A stretch of DNA of 64,000 bases from NCBI RefSeq assembly GCF_905475345.1, contig NC_066588.1, forward strand, positions 620,001 through 684,000, written 5' to 3'. The DNA comes from Vespula vulgaris. Lineage: Eukaryota; Arthropoda; Insecta; Hymenoptera; Vespidae. This document shows, piece after piece, positions 37,149 to 51,910 of this stretch (positions within the stretch are counted from its first letter, which is position 1; the number at the start of each line of letters is the position of its first letter). The translations under genes and the position numbers were made by a program. Under the pieces are notes generated by a model. That model saw nothing but the letters and a program-made list of their open reading frames with translations, had not been told where the DNA came from and made no database searches.

Positions 37149-38742
37149 CTATCTCTCGTGTTGCCGTTTTGTCGATCGATCGGCAAAGGACACACTCCTG
37201 TCCTCCAGAGCAGCTACCATCAAAGAAACGTTTATCATTGGCACACGCCGTGTACTACACGGTGCTCGCGAACTACGTTCGCGTCGTGGGAAGCTTTGGC
37301 ATTTCCGGATGTAGGTTGATATAATGAGAGACCCACCGAGAGAAGTAGCCATAGAGAGAGAGAAAGAGAGAGAGAGAGAGATAAAGAGAGGGGAAAAGGA
37401 AGGGGGAACGAGGCACACGGCTATTATGAACAGTGACACGTATTACGTGTCGAGTGTACCGGGTGTTCCCAACGTATCCAGTAGCCCGGAGAAATAATAA
37501 ATCGACGATCTTATTCGCTCAAAGTTCATAGCCTTTCCTGCAGATTTCAACGTCTAATTGGATACCCCGACGCCCTGAGGCGATTTTTTATTCTATTTTA
37601 TCGTAGCGCTTCCTTACGCTCCCCTAACGTCTTGGTTCTTTCTTAGACCGAGTAGGTCTACATACGTTTTACTCGATCTCCCTTGTACGAAGTACTTTAA
37701 GGAAGCAACGGCGGCTCCTCGACGATAGAGGATCGAAAAATTAATCGGGAAGGAGGCACGCGAAACGCACGAATCGACGGCGTTACACCGTGGAACACGC
37801 GAGGACGACTTAACGACGACGGATCCTGCGGTTTTTGCGGTTTCGTATGCCTACACCTTCCGTGTACTTTGCGGTCCGACGAAAAACGACTCGTCATCGT
37901 CGACTCGAGAGTGCGACTCGGTAGCTTATCGACGACGACGACGACGACGGGGAGGAGGAGGAGGAGGGCGAGAGAAAAATAGAAAAGAAGTATGCACTTG
38001 GCGGTTGGTACTCTCGACGCCGGAGGAGCCTAAAAAAAGTCTTTCTCGGTCACATACTAATTCCAAAAGGTTTCTCTTCTTTCGTAAGGGTAGAAGCGAG
38101 GAAAAGCGATCTCTCTCGATCTCTTCGCGTGGATCGAGTCATTTGTCGCGAGAGGGGGAAAAATGCGACTCGTCGTTCACGAGGGCTCGCGCTGTGCTAC
38201 GTATCCGCAAGTACCCCGGGGGCGGTTCCAGGTGGTGGTGAAGTACGGTGGGAGGGGATGGCCAGTAGGTGCACTAGGAGCGACGGAGGGTGGGAGGGAA
38301 CTGTGGTGGGAGGAGGGGGCAGATCAAGAAGCATGAATGAAACGGAATGCGTGTTGGCTATCGTATGGCCTATGTCAGCCTTTCGTGACCTCGCGACGAG
38401 GGTTCTCAATCCGCCTTGCGTTCGATCCTACGACCGACTACTAGACCTCGCTTTCGAAACGCAAAGATAAAATCTTTCGTTATCATTTGATTATGCAATT
38501 TTAATGGAGATGATCTGGGCGATAGGACCGAATGAATGAATTTGAATAGCAAGCAAATTTTTTTTTCTTTCTCTCTTTCTCTCTTTCTTTCTCTTTCCAA
38601 TGTTTCGAATGTACCAACGTTATAATTCGAGCCTCACGGAAACTCAATTACGATCGTTATCGTCGCATCTTCCTTCGTACGAAGAGGCTCGCTATCGGCG
38701 ATCAGGATTCTCGACCGCAATTTTGGGGTTAATAACGGGAGA

Positions 38743-38777
<35 letters not shown>

Positions 38778-39371
38778 CAGCCTGCGACAGACGGCGTACG
38801 ATCGTAGATGCCAGGTGCAAGCGGTTAGGATTCGTTGTACGAACGTGCTCATTAATGGCTTCGCTGCTCGCGCACGATTTACTGTTTCAAATTAAGATCG
38901 CATTATCAGTCAACTTCCTCTCTCAAGTTTTGTACTTTTGTTTATACTTTTGACCGACCGTACCATCGTTCCTCGACGAAATTTGCATCTTCTCGTTCGG
39001 ACGATCGCAATCGAGAAGCTTATTAACGGTCGAGAGAGTGATCGCGAAAGGAGAATCTTGCTCCGAGGCAGACAGCTCGAAAATTTCGATCGTCCTAGGA
39101 AAGAAACGAGACTGGTGATAACGATTCGATGGCCGCGACGAGCTCGTAAAACGTTCCAATTCCATTCGTACGCCTATCGACCGAAAGAATAATCCTCCCT
39201 GTCCCTATCGATATCCTGAATTTTTTACGCTCGTCTGCCGTTCGATCTATACATGTATTATATACATATATATTATACAGGTACAGGTGTGCGCGCACGT
39301 GTGTGGACCGACTCGATGGAAACCGAGTAATTCTCGTCGGTGATTCTTTTTTCTGTCCCTCTCTCTCTCCC

Positions 39372-39411
<40 letters not shown>

Positions 39412-40164
39412 CCTCTATTTCTATCTCTATCATTCTTTATCGAGTATCCTTCGAAACGACGCCGATGGCTACATCGAACGATGCTCTTTCGCGGTGAAAA
39501 TCGATCGTCGTCCAACGTCGATACGTTTCTCTCCGATTGAAATGCCGAGTCGAGACGACGCTGCTCTCCTCTTCCACCTCCTCTTTCTCCTCATCCTCCT
39601 CCTTCTCTTTCTTCTCCTCCCACTTTTCCTTCTCCTCCTACTCCTCGACTATACTTTGGGAAAACTTTGGTAGGAACAAATGCGAGAGCGCGAACTCGTA
39701 GCGCGTTCGACGAAACTTTGCTTTTACTTTCGGCGCGTGCCGAGACGAGCCACCGGCCGAGAGTTAATAGCCGTTCGAAGCTGCAAAAATGTCGCGCGAG
39801 ATGTTCAAGCAAAGTGTTTCGGAGAATCTTTCGATGCTTTTTTTCTCTTCGATGATCTTTCAGCGCGCTATTCACGAGAGCGAGCGAGCGAGATTTCAAA
39901 AAAAAAAAGAAGAAAAAAGGAAAGAGAAAAAGTTTATTATTCATTTAATCCGAGTCATTCGTTATAATTTCCTTTTCGTGGATGTACGTCGTAGTGCACT
40001 CAATCTCGTTAGAATGTAGCATTCTCTTCAGACCGCGTCATTTAATGTATTCATATAAAAAAAGGTGACAGAAAAATGATTGTAATTACGAATCGTTCAA
40101 GTTTCCTTTAAAAGACGAGCAAAGTATTTTTTCGTGCGTAGGTATGCGTAACAATCGAGGAAGA

Positions 40165-40206
<42 letters not shown>

Positions 40207-40568
40207 AGATCGGAGAAGTCGCTCGATCAGCATTTTCCTCGGTCGAAAACCGGAGCCCGTTAACAGGCTCGTTCGATTAATGGGTCAAGTATGTATGATC
40301 CGTCGCTCGTTCGTTCGCTCGGCCGACAGTGAAAATATTTCTGCCGTCCGAGGGTTAATCAGTAGATTAGGCAGTCGGTGGTGGTAGCTCGTTGGAGGAG
40401 ATAATCGCTTCGATAGGGGTGACAATAGTCTAGAGACTCGCGGTTTAAGGGTGCCAGGGTACTTTTAGTTCTTTCGAGGGCTTGTTTTCCTCCCCTTCCC
40501 TCCCTCTCTCTGTCTGTCTGTCCGTCTATCTTTCGCATAGTCAATCGATTCCCTCTCGTGCAGCAATG

Positions 40569-40605
<37 letters not shown>

Positions 40606-43600
40606 TCGTTTCGCAGACATGCAAATGGGATACGAGACGCCGTCGTTCTATGCCACTGGGCCGGTTCGTTCCTGAGAGACCGGCACGGAAAAAGAGCAAG
40701 AGAGAGAGAGAGAGAAGGAAAAAATGATAAGGAGAGCGTAGAGGAGAGTAGGATTGAGAACCCTTGCTCGAGCGTGTTAATGAATGATATTTTTTTCATT
40801 CAACCGCACCCTGGCCTACATTTCAAACAGAGCTCCAGCGTGGCACTGGCGCCTCTCCGCTTTCCGATACGCAGTGGCTCGTAAAAATGGCTGAGGAGGC
40901 GGGGGTTGTGCCGGTGGTGGATGGTAGAGCGGCCTGGAACACCGGCATAAGGGGGTGGGCTGGAGGTGGTTTCAGAGGAGTGGAGGCGTCGGAAGAAAAA
41001 AGCTCGACTGGCTTCTGGGCCAACGGAGGAGCTCGGATAAAAGCCGAAGAGAGAGAGAGAGAGAAATAGAGAGGAAGCGGGTGAACGGTCTGCAAATTTT
41101 ACTCGACCACCCACAATTTTCTCGTTAAAGTTTACCATCGTGGCATCGCCAGGACGTCGACTCTCTCCCTCTTTTTCTTTCTTTCATTCTTTCTTTCATT
41201 CTTTCTTTCTTTCTTTCTCTCTTACTGATTATTTACTTGGCCCAAGGACACACACGACGAATCGCGTCGAGCGATTAGCCAATTGCCACTTCCATGGACC
41301 ATTTAACGGAAAGGATGATAAGGACGGGGACGGAAGGAAGGCAGTGCCGAGCGCTGGGGAAATTAGGGACGTTCGCGACAACCAGTTGATTCTTGCTTTG
41401 TTGTTCCTACCCTCGTGTCTACCTTTATCGTCGATTACGCGTCTATCGTTGTTAGAGAGAGAGGAAGAGGAAGAGAGATCATCCAAACGACCTGCGTTTC
41501 TTCATATTTTCTAAAAACGAGCACGATATATCCTAAGAGAAAAAAAAGTAAAGACACCTTTTAGCGAAAAAAGAAAAACTTGGCTGATCGATCCAGAAAT
41601 AACTTTTCACCTTACTCGTCACTTGCGATAACGTCTCCTACTAGACCGCAGGTATTTTATTTTTTAATTACACGAGAAAGCTAGCTACTTTCCACGTGAT
41701 AATAGCGTCGAAAATACGAGCGCCGGTGAAATTTAGGATGGAATTTTAAAGGGCGTGCAAGAAAGTGGGTAGAAAAGAGAGAGAGAGAGAGAGAGTTTTG
41801 TTTTACGAAGCAGAGGACGTATAAGCTAGTTCGAGACATATATAACAGGGTCGTTGAAGCAACGATAATGTTTCGATGAGTGGCGGGGCAGACCCCAGAA
41901 CGATTCGTACGTCAAAATTAACGACTTTGCGTACTGTTGTCCCCAATTTCTTCTTCATACCGTTCTGATGTATATTTATCAAGATGCTTCTTAATTATCG
42001 GTTATTTCTTCGAACGAAACGTCTCTCCTCGTCCGTGCATTTCTCTCTTTCCGTCGGAAATTATAACGAGATAAGAAACGCATAAAAGAAAAAGGAAAAT
42101 AAAAAAAGAAAGAAAGAAGGAAGGAAGGGGTATTGGGGAGAGTTAATAAGACTCGCGTGCGTAATCACGTGAGACTCGGCGAGACTCGCGGTTGCTTCCC
42201 CTTTTATGACGTGACTTCTTCGAACTTATCGTCATTTCCCGGCTCGATTCTTTCGATTGCTTTTCAGAGAAGCGACAATTGTTATCTTTACCTCCAACGC
42301 ATTTTTTCATTTTTACCGAGTCGAGATCGGCGATTATATAGCGCCGTATTATAAAGTTTCTGGAAAATCAATTATTCTTGAAAGAAACAAGAATATCCGT
42401 ACGTTACTAGTTTTTGTCCGTTACATAAAAAAAAAAAAAAAGAAGAAGAAGAAGGAATCGACTGGAGCATCGCAAAAGAGAGAAAGATCGTGAAACGAAA
42501 TAAAAATGTTCGCGACGATCGTTGAACCGTCGATCGATGTTTGATCTCGATGTGTATGATTTCAGTGAGCGGGAGGACGGGGACCGGAGGGGCGCCCTTG
42601 TACGGGCGATTGGTCGCCGAAGAGCCCATGCCCCCAACGGTATGCGGCGGTGGTGGTGGCGGAGGTGGTGGGGGTGCCGGTGGGGTTCCGCAGGAGACCC
42701 CCGCGGACATCCACGCCATGCAGGCCAGGATACCCCACAGATTCCGCGATCCAGCCACGGCACCCCTGCGGAAGCTCAGCGTCGATCTTATCAAAACCTA
42801 CAAGCACATCAACGAGGTAAAAACGATTCACCTGCTACCACCGTGACATTTACTTTTTCTTATTGATCGTAAAAACTTGAACGTACTTGGATAGATTCAG
42901 CATTTATAAAGAAAAAGAAAATAGAAGAAAGGAAAAAGAAAGCGTAGTGTCTACCTTGACATTTGTAGATTTATGAAAGAGTCGCTCGAGAAGTTAGTTT
43001 TTTGGAATAAGTTATATACCAAGAGGACATTACCATTTCCTCGTCTTGTTAGAAACAAACTGCTCGTTCGGTATGTCCTCGTAAGCCTTGTAATATCCTT
43101 CGCGGAAAGTATCGTTCTCTCTCTCTCTCTCTTTTGAGACGAAGCAGCGAGGGAAAAGGGTCGACGTTCTTGGGAGTAAGTTTTCGTCGGAAAAAGAATT
43201 ACGGCTATCCTTTCGTTCGTTCATAGGATATTGCTCCGCGAAACGTTTCGAACCCCCTTTAAGGAACGTTTTAAGGCCACCCACGTGAAACGCGACAACT
43301 CATAGGACACTCCTACGCGTCCGTAATCGTCTCGAAAGTCTCTCTTCCTATCGCACAAGAGTAGCGTGACGTTGTCTCGAGGAATCAAGCGTCATTATGG
43401 AAATGCGAGGCTCCTCGATCGAACAGAATGACGTATCCTTCGAATCGTGCCGGATATTTTATTATTCGGATATACATTTGTTATCCACGCGCATATCGAC
43501 TCTTTCTTTTGCTTTCCTATTTTTTTCTTTTTCTTGTTTTCGTATTTTTTTCGTTCTTGAATTCACGCGAAAACGATAAATGTATTTATTTTTCAATCGT

Positions 43601-45894
43601 ATATCGAACGAGTCCAGGAACAACAACGTATCCGATCACCTGCGCGATAAAGAAGCGCGTAGCTCTTGTAAAAAGCTAATCGTTGATAATCGTTCGAGTA
43701 GACGTATGCGTCGTTTCGTCGAATTCGATACGAGAAAGTCGATAGGATGAGTGAGCCCGTAGGAGAGATTACGCTCGTCTTCCGCGAAAGACGACTCCTA
43801 AGGCTTTTCTTCGATAAAAATTGGAAAAGACTCGCCGAGCTCGTTAGAGAGGCGGAGTGGAGAAGCAGGATGAGAAAAAGCTCGTGAAAAATTGGTCGAA
43901 GGTGGACGACTCGTTACGGTCCCATTCACAATAAAAAAGGAGAGCGAGAGAGAGAGGCGGGAGGGGAGGGGAGAAATAAAGAAAAAAGTCTCGCGTCGAC
44001 GAGCAGTAGTAAGGAGGTCCGAATTGAACTATTAATAACGGCGATGGAGTATCAACGAGACTGACGAGCTCGCGCTTATTTGCTAGCCGATTTCTCGACT
44101 TTTCTTTTTCTTGTACTTTTACTTTATATACGTATAGATACGTTTGGATTATTAGCATCGAGCTCCCCCTCCTCAGCCCTCCTCTAAGAAGAGATACGTC
44201 TTTTTACGCTGAGCACAAACTTTTCTTACGACTGTGAATACGTTTTGAAAAATGTTCGAGCAGCATTTTCATTCTTCTTGTTCTTTTTTCCTTTACTTTT
44301 TCTGATTCTTCTTATTTTTCTTTCGTCGATCGATAGTCCGCGGGCTCATCCATTCGTATGCTTTCTTTCCCCTTAAAGAAATGTTCTCTTTCTTGAGACA
44401 ATGATTCGTAAGAGAGGTGTATCGGTAGCCTTGACATTGCTCTTCTCAAAGCATACTTGCATATTCTTACTATCGACGTACGATCAAGACGCGAGGAGGA
44501 GAAACGTGCACGAAATTTTAAACAACGACGCGCATACGACCCTCTCGGTCATCTTGCTACTTGTAGATTGCAGCTTAGTGACGTCACGTTGACGTAGTCG
44601 ATGACGCCAACGCGTAGAAAGAGATACACGCGATAACGCGTAAACAAACGATAGAAAGGATGACTGCTAGTTGGCAAGATTTGCCACCCACGCGAGAGAG
44701 AGAGAGAGGATTCATGGAAGGTTGTACTGTCGGAGAATCATCAAAAATACGAAACGATTCGCAAAGAGAGCCACGGAATATCGTAGGTTACTTTAACGAA
44801 GTAGGTGGATGAGAGAGCGAGATAGATATTGCCTTATGATATATAAACAGCTGTTGAGCTCATGGTCGAGGCACGCCGGTGACCCGTACATCCATCTGGA
44901 AATTTTATCTCACACTCTCGATCAATGATTTATCGTTATCTCTTCCAAGAATTTCTTATCTCCTTCGCGAAACGTGTGAGGATTTGTTGTGGAAAAAAAA
45001 AATCGCGAAAAGAAACAAAACGAAAACAGAAAAAAAAGCAAAATAAGAAAAAGGAAGAAGCGAAGACGAGAACAATTTATTAGACGGTTCTTGCGATATT
45101 CAGGCTTCTCGTATTATCAGCAAAGGACCTCTTCTCACGTGGGTCGTAGTAAAGGCCACGAACATATAAGGAAGGCGAACGTGTGACGTGCCTTTCGAAA
45201 TCCCAGTGACAGCGGATTCGCTTGGCAACCGAAGCCGAACCACGTTCGAGACGACGGCATTAACACTTCTCGAGCACACCGTCGTAACCGGTGGCACGAG
45301 AGAAAGAGAGAAAAGAGAAAAAGAAAGGAGGACGACGCGAAGCAGAAGAGAAGGATGAGAGGGTGCCGAGAGCAGCGCTCGTAGCTGCTCCATCGGTACA
45401 TTCCTATGGAACGGTGGGGGAGAGAGGTCTGGAGAATTCTGCATATCCGTTCAGATGCAGCTCGGCTAACTATGCGTTTAGGTGGATAACCGCGATGAAT
45501 GAAGATTGACGACTTCGAACTCCTTCGAAGTTATAATCCCTCATTTTTATTCTCCTTATTTTCTCTTTTTCTGTTTCCTTTTTCTTCTTCCTCTTTTTTT
45601 TAAGAGACACTTTTTTATCATACGAAATTAACCGAATCAAGAAAAATACATCCAAGAAAGGATTTCACGGAGCGTTTCTTTTACTATTTCGCGATATTAA
45701 TAACACGTTTACGAAAGACGATTGATCGTAAAAAGAGAAAGAGAGTAAGAGAATAGAAGAAGGACGACGAGGAGAAGATGCATGGAGCGGAAGAAGAGAG
45801 GAAGGTCATTTACGACCCAGTAAGCGTAAATGGGTTAAGAAAAGTTTCGAGCTATCCTTCTACGGAGTTTTCCGGGATTTGCAACTTCCGAAGG

Positions 45895-45940
<46 letters not shown>

Positions 45941-48900
45941 TCTTAGCTTACGATTAATTAGCCACGATTTACATAAATCATACGTTCGAAGGACTATCCT
46001 ACGGGTGAGTCCGCGTTAAATAGGGATCGCGTGCTTTCGAAAATAAGTGTGTGAGAAATAGAGAAAAGGAGGGAAGTTCGATCGTATTCTCCAGCTGTCT
46101 CGCGTTCCGCTCCGGTGCCGTTACCGCGACGGCACAAAAGCAAGGATATCGATAAAACGGACGGCGATATAAATAACGCGAATGTATCCGTGATTAGTAC
46201 GCCGGACGAAGAGGGGAAAGAAAACCTGATCGGCTAACGGAGGTGCATCGAAAAGAAAGAAAGTAAGAAAGAAAGAGAGAGAGAGAGAGAGAAATAGAAA
46301 GAGGAAGAGAGAAAAAAGCTTTGGTGGAACGGCATTGCATGCTGTTCTTGTAATCATCGTCTTACCGCCTCGGGTTTCTTCGTTCGTGCGTCGTCCTAGA
46401 AGACTCGTGACCGATTCTCTTTGTTTTCTTTACTTTTCTAATGTTTTTTCTCTCTCTTTTTCTCTCTATCTCTGTCTCTCTCTCTCTCTCTCTCTCTATC
46501 GATAATTCAAGAATGAGTATATAGAATATATAGTAGAAATTGCAGAAAAAGAGAGAGAGAGAGAGAGATGTGTTGGGGGAGAAGCAATAAAATCAATCCA
46601 CAAAGTCCCGACGCGAAAACAATGGACAAGATCGCGAAACACTTAGCATATATACGAGAGAAAACTGTCTCTCGCCCTCTATGCGGTCCTGACGTTCCGT
46701 ATCTCGAGTTTACTGTAAGACCCAGAGGGAGAATGGGCGAGAAAGAAAGAAAAAAAGCAGAACGGAAAAATAAGGAATATAGATAGGAGAAAAGAGTACG
46801 AGAGAGGAAATAAAAAGGAAGAAAGAAACGAAACGAAACGAAACGATTCGCAAAGCCCTTTAGCCAAAGCGAGGAAGAACCTATGCGAACTACCGATCGA
46901 AAGACTTTTTCCCCTTTCCCTTTATATTTCTTCTTCTCGTTCTTCTTCGAATGTCCTTAAAACTTGTATATGGAAAATATTTTTTCGAATCGAACCGAAT
47001 CGGCGGTCGATCGATCGATCGATCGATCGCGAATTTTCAGTTGAAATTTTGTCGAATCGAATAGTAGTTCGGCTTGTATATGTCGATGGAAGGGCAAGAA
47101 GAAAAGGAAAGAAGGGAGTCGAAGGTTTAGTTTCGACGAGGAGAAAGGGCAAACGTGGAATCGAATCCCATCGCCCGGGGCGCTCGTCAAAAGTCAGAAT
47201 AGCTTCGCGAATAATTAAAGACGACCCAGATGCCAGCCACTCGCTTTTGCTCGTCCCTTCGTGTACGACCTACGTGTAGAAGGGTGTCCATACGTCGAGA
47301 TAGAGAAAGAGAGGGGGATGGATGGATGGATGGAGGGAGGGAGGGAGGAGGGTAGGGGTCAAATTTACGAGCTTACGTATACGACTCTTTTAACTCGTGG
47401 TCCATCGATCATCGGAGACTCTTCGTCCTTTTATAAGGTCACTTTTTGTAGCAGCATGGATTAATCGATGAAGAAAATCTCGATCTTCGCCAGATCGAAT
47501 CAATTTTCTTTATTCTTTTTTATTATTTCTCTTTTTTTTTTTCCCCGATTAGACCATTCCCCATCGAGATGAAATGGTTCTTTCTGATTGGAACTTTACT
47601 ACGAGCTTATGGAGCTCGATAAAAGGACCGGTTAATTCTTTTATATAGATATAAAATCGGTCTCCTCTAATCTCGCTACTCTTTCGTTTTTCTTTTCGAA
47701 CGTCTAGATCCTTGAATATGTACGCACACATACACGCACGCATATCGTAGTCACGAAAGAACCAACCGAAAGATCCTCAAGGTCTTCTTCGCGATGAGAA
47801 GTTGGAAGGGCAAGTTAAACTTTGCTTTCTTTCTCGTTGAAAGATCTCTTCATCGATTCTTAGCGCTGGAAATTCACAAGCACGGCTCGAATACCGTTAA
47901 GAAACGGAATAGAACGCCTAAACACGTATCTTATTATGTTCCCTCTTGGAATGCAAAAACGTGAACGCGTTTGATTAAATCGGGTGCGAATTGGTTGTAT
48001 CCAATAAACGATGTCATTATACGACGATGCGTTGCACAAGTAAAGTATACGATTACATCGAGTAACGGATCATTGTTCCGTCTCTCTCTTCCCTTCTGTC
48101 TCTCTTTTTCTTTCTCTAACTTTGACGCAATATCTTATCTTAGAGCGAACGTTGGTAACGTCATAAAGATTAGTCGGAACTAAAACTCGGTCGATTCGTC
48201 TCGAATAGCAAACAAGATTATAGACCAGCCAGAAAAATTCGATGGTTTCCGAAGGAACAAAGGATGAAGGAGGAAAGGCTTTCGTTTCAAGACGGCCCGC
48301 TAACTCCCTTTTCTATCCTCGACAGAAGGGGCCTTGCGTCCTTGAAATCTTTGATCGGCGCTCTCCTTCGTTGATCCTCGATTCGATCGATGAACGAAGA
48401 GACGGAATTAAAACGTTGGAACGAGAAAGAGAGAGAGAGACATTTTTTTTCGTAGAAACTCTCTTTACAAAGAGACCTTGAAGTCGGTAAAAAAAAAAAG
48501 TTGGAGCTGCAAAAATAAAAGATAGGCCCGTTACGCATACACCTTCTGGAGGTTCAAACTCTAAAGAAAGAGAGAGATGAGCAATGTTTATGAATAAATT
48601 TGAAATTAGCGCGAATTTCCAACAGCTGTTCGTTTCTCTTTATTTGCCCACGTGTTCGTCGAGTCACGCGTTCGCGATACTTCCTAGCCTAGTCTCGCCA
48701 TTTTGAGAAAAGTAAACGGCGGCTCTTTCGATTAGAAAATTTGACAGGGAAGATCTCTCGATCGCGTCTCGAACGAACGAATCTCTTTCGCTTCGTTCGT
48801 TCGCTTCGTGCGTTCTTCGCGCATTCCCAATCGGCGACTCTCTTTTCTCTTGGACAAACACAGAAGAGACGGCTGAGCGTGCATGTAAATGTGCGCGTTC

Positions 48901-49365
48901 GTCGAGGCTCTGTCTTCTCTGGCTGGCCATGCCAAAACTTTCCGTTGACCGTTGCTCGAACTCAGTGACTCAGAAACGGTTCCACCATTGCAGTCACGGA
49001 TTATTAGTTGCCGGTGCCCCGTTCCATTTCTCTTTTTCGAAGAATTTCAAGATGGTTGCGATTAATGCACCGCGCGGATTCTTTTCTCTCTCTCTCTTTC
49101 TCTTTCTCTTTCTCTGTCTGCTTTTCTCTCTAACAATTTACATACTTTGCGGTGACTTTGTAGTGGAACTCGTCGAGTAAGGAAGAATCGTGATTCGAAG
49201 CGAAATTACGAAAGTAACGTAGCAACGGTGAAGTTACCTTGAGACCTTAAAGAAGACAAAAAAGAAAAGAAAAAGAAAAAATACAACAAAAAGGAAAAGA
49301 AAAAAATCGAAAGCCGGTTATACGCGAACAAAGTAGTAGTGGCACAGAGAAAGAGAGAGAAAGAG

Positions 49366-49400
<35 letters not shown>

Positions 49401-51875
49401 AACCTCTCCTCGGCGCTTTCAACGACGAAAGAAAGAGTAGACGCTTCGAATTCCCGACCAAACTCCCTAACAACGTCGTAAAGTTCCTACGAATATCATT
49501 GAAGGAAAGTATCATTATTGATTTGTCTAATATCATAAGATGGGAAGGATTCGTAATGGTTCGGGGAGGGGGTCCGCGTTCTCTGGTGTGTTCCAAAATG
49601 GTGGGAGGGAAATCCGAAGGTGGACTGATGAATCGATAAATCACGAATATAAGAGAGAGAATTGGAAGATCGCGCGGTTGGATCCGCGAAAAAGCGCGAG
49701 GACGCGCAAGAGCAGAAGGAAAACGAGAAGGGGGAGAGAGGAGGTGGGAAGAAGTGGAACGCAGACGTTCCGGAAGGTCGTGGAACGGCCTGGGCCGGCG
49801 GCGGCTGCTCTCTCGCTCGTTTCGTCTGTCACTTCATTCATGACTCGGCCGGTAGTCCTGATCACGCCCCTTCCATCTCTCACTATCTCTCTCCCTACTC
49901 TCCATCTTTCCTATCTCTCCTCTCTCTATCTCTCTTTCCGCCATATTCCCCTTCCAATTCCAGTCAGTCTACTCCCACCCTCCAGCTGCTGCCTACCTAG
50001 TCTCCTTTCCTCCCCTCCTCCACCTCCTCCACCTCCACCTCCTCCTCCACAGTCGTTTCTCTATCCTCTATCTCTGTTTCTCTTCTTCCTCCTCTCTATC
50101 TATTCAACTTCTTCTACGTTCGTCGAAGCAGAGATTCATAACGGCTCCACGACCATCCGATGGCGTTAGTCGTCTTCTCTTCTCCTCGTAATCTTCCTCG
50201 CGTTCTCCTCCTCCGCCTCCATCTTACCCCTCTCGCCGTCATCTCTCGCTATCCTCTCGCCGAGGACCGCACGAAAAAAGACGTCTTATATATTCTTGCT
50301 CTTCGCAAAACGCCCTCGATCGTCGTGCTCTCCCGACCATAACGAACCCTCTCTTTTCTCCTATCTCGAAAATTCTACACTCTTTTAGCGGAACGAAGAA
50401 ACGATCTATGATCGGATACCCCTTCGATCGGAGGATCGCGGTTTTAAAATTCGATGGAACGAACGTTGATCTCGCTGATCGTGCTAAATCAAAGTTTTAT
50501 TAATAACACGAGAGAGAGAGAGAGAGTGGGAGAGAGGGGAGGGGGAGAAAGAGAAAGAAAGTCTACGACTTGTATATATTATTAAAAAACGTAGGAAAGA
50601 ATAATAGCAACGAGCGTCCTCGCGCTCGAGTAATTTCCTACGTTGACGATTTCGCGACTCTATTCCCGGGCATTATAATTTCGTTCTATTAAGACTTAAC
50701 AAACCGGGTTTCGAAAGTGGGACGCCCCTATCCGGGCTGCTCACTGAGCGCTAGTTTATTTCGTTTGTCGCATAAACGCGAGAAATCCCCGTCGTATCGT
50801 TTACCTCTTCGTAACCAAACGCATCATTTTCTGATATTTCCGTTTAACGATTCACGCTCGAGCGCGAAATAAAAATAGAAAGGATCGTTTAGCGAAACGC
50901 TTTGAAGAATATAAATTACACGTTTTAAATAGAGAAAATCGGAGAAGATGGCAGGACGATCGCTAACGGCTCGAGGACTAAGTAGTACCTACTTGACCCC
51001 CCCCCCCTCGGTGCACTTTCAAAAGAGCGCGTATTTTGGCGTTTTTAATCTTCGCCGATGTCAAATTTCGACGAAAGTATCTTCCTATTTATTCTCATCG
51101 TTGATCAAATTTAATCATTCGGCCGTACTCCGAAATCTACGATTTTATTGACACGCGACCGTTTTCCCATTAAAACGATTGCGTACTTGGCGCCAAACAA
51201 ACATGGCGAATACGGTTAGTAAGATTTCTCCGAAGACTCTCTCTCTCTCTCACTATCTCACTCTTCTCCTAAACGTTATTGCAGCGTTTAGGAAGTAGTT
51301 CTTCGTACTTTGTCGGCACGCGCGTCTCTTTGCATCTCATTTATCTTGTAATAGCAGGAACAAATAGTTATCAACGCGAGTACGTTTTTCAATCTTGCGA
51401 GTGTTTATCGCGTACTTATGAAAGGAAATTGGAATAAAAAGAAAGGAATGAAAAGAAAAGAAAAGAAAAGGAAAAGGAAAAGATAAAAAGAAATAGAAGA
51501 AATGTTTCGTAAGATCGGCGCCTCGGTGCGTCTCGCGGATGACGTTTCGAAGTCGCGAGATGAGTCGAGAGAAAGAGAGAGAGAGATGCCTATGCATCTT
51601 ATATATGTTGCCACCCACTGTTTCTTTCTCTCTCTCTCTCTCTCTCTTGATCGGATTCGTTCGTCTTGTTGTTCTCTCTCTCTCTCACTCTCAGCGTAGG
51701 GAGAGCCGCGCGTGCTTCTGTGCTTTCCGTCTCCCTCTTCTCATCGCGCGCTTCGTAGTGGCCCTGGGCTGCTTTTGGCGAGGATGGTGGTGAACGCACC
51801 ATATGGGGCCGGTCTCATGCACTCGCGCATAGCAACAGAAACGAGAGAGAGGAAAACAGGCTAGCGGCGTCATCG

Positions 51876-51910
<35 letters not shown>

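Larger units (their letters stand above)
25563..42565 (+). other. Minibrain intron 1, 17.0 kb
   Basis: No gene that I can support lies in this intron. It is dense in (GA)n/(CT)n tracts (25886-25914, 28350-28388, 32421-32465, 32728-32774, 36936-37004, 37062-37145, 38744-38774, 39375-39405, 40168-40201, 40570-40600) plus the repeats listed separately. The many Ser/Leu- or Glu/Arg-rich frames are translations of these tracts. A GC-richer island at about 40800-41060 is described as a finding. Confidence 0.7.

Noticed and set aside
49540..50169. 209-codon plus-strand frame
   Set aside because: Pro/Ser/Leu-rich from a CT/CCT tract; both strands open, no recognised domain.
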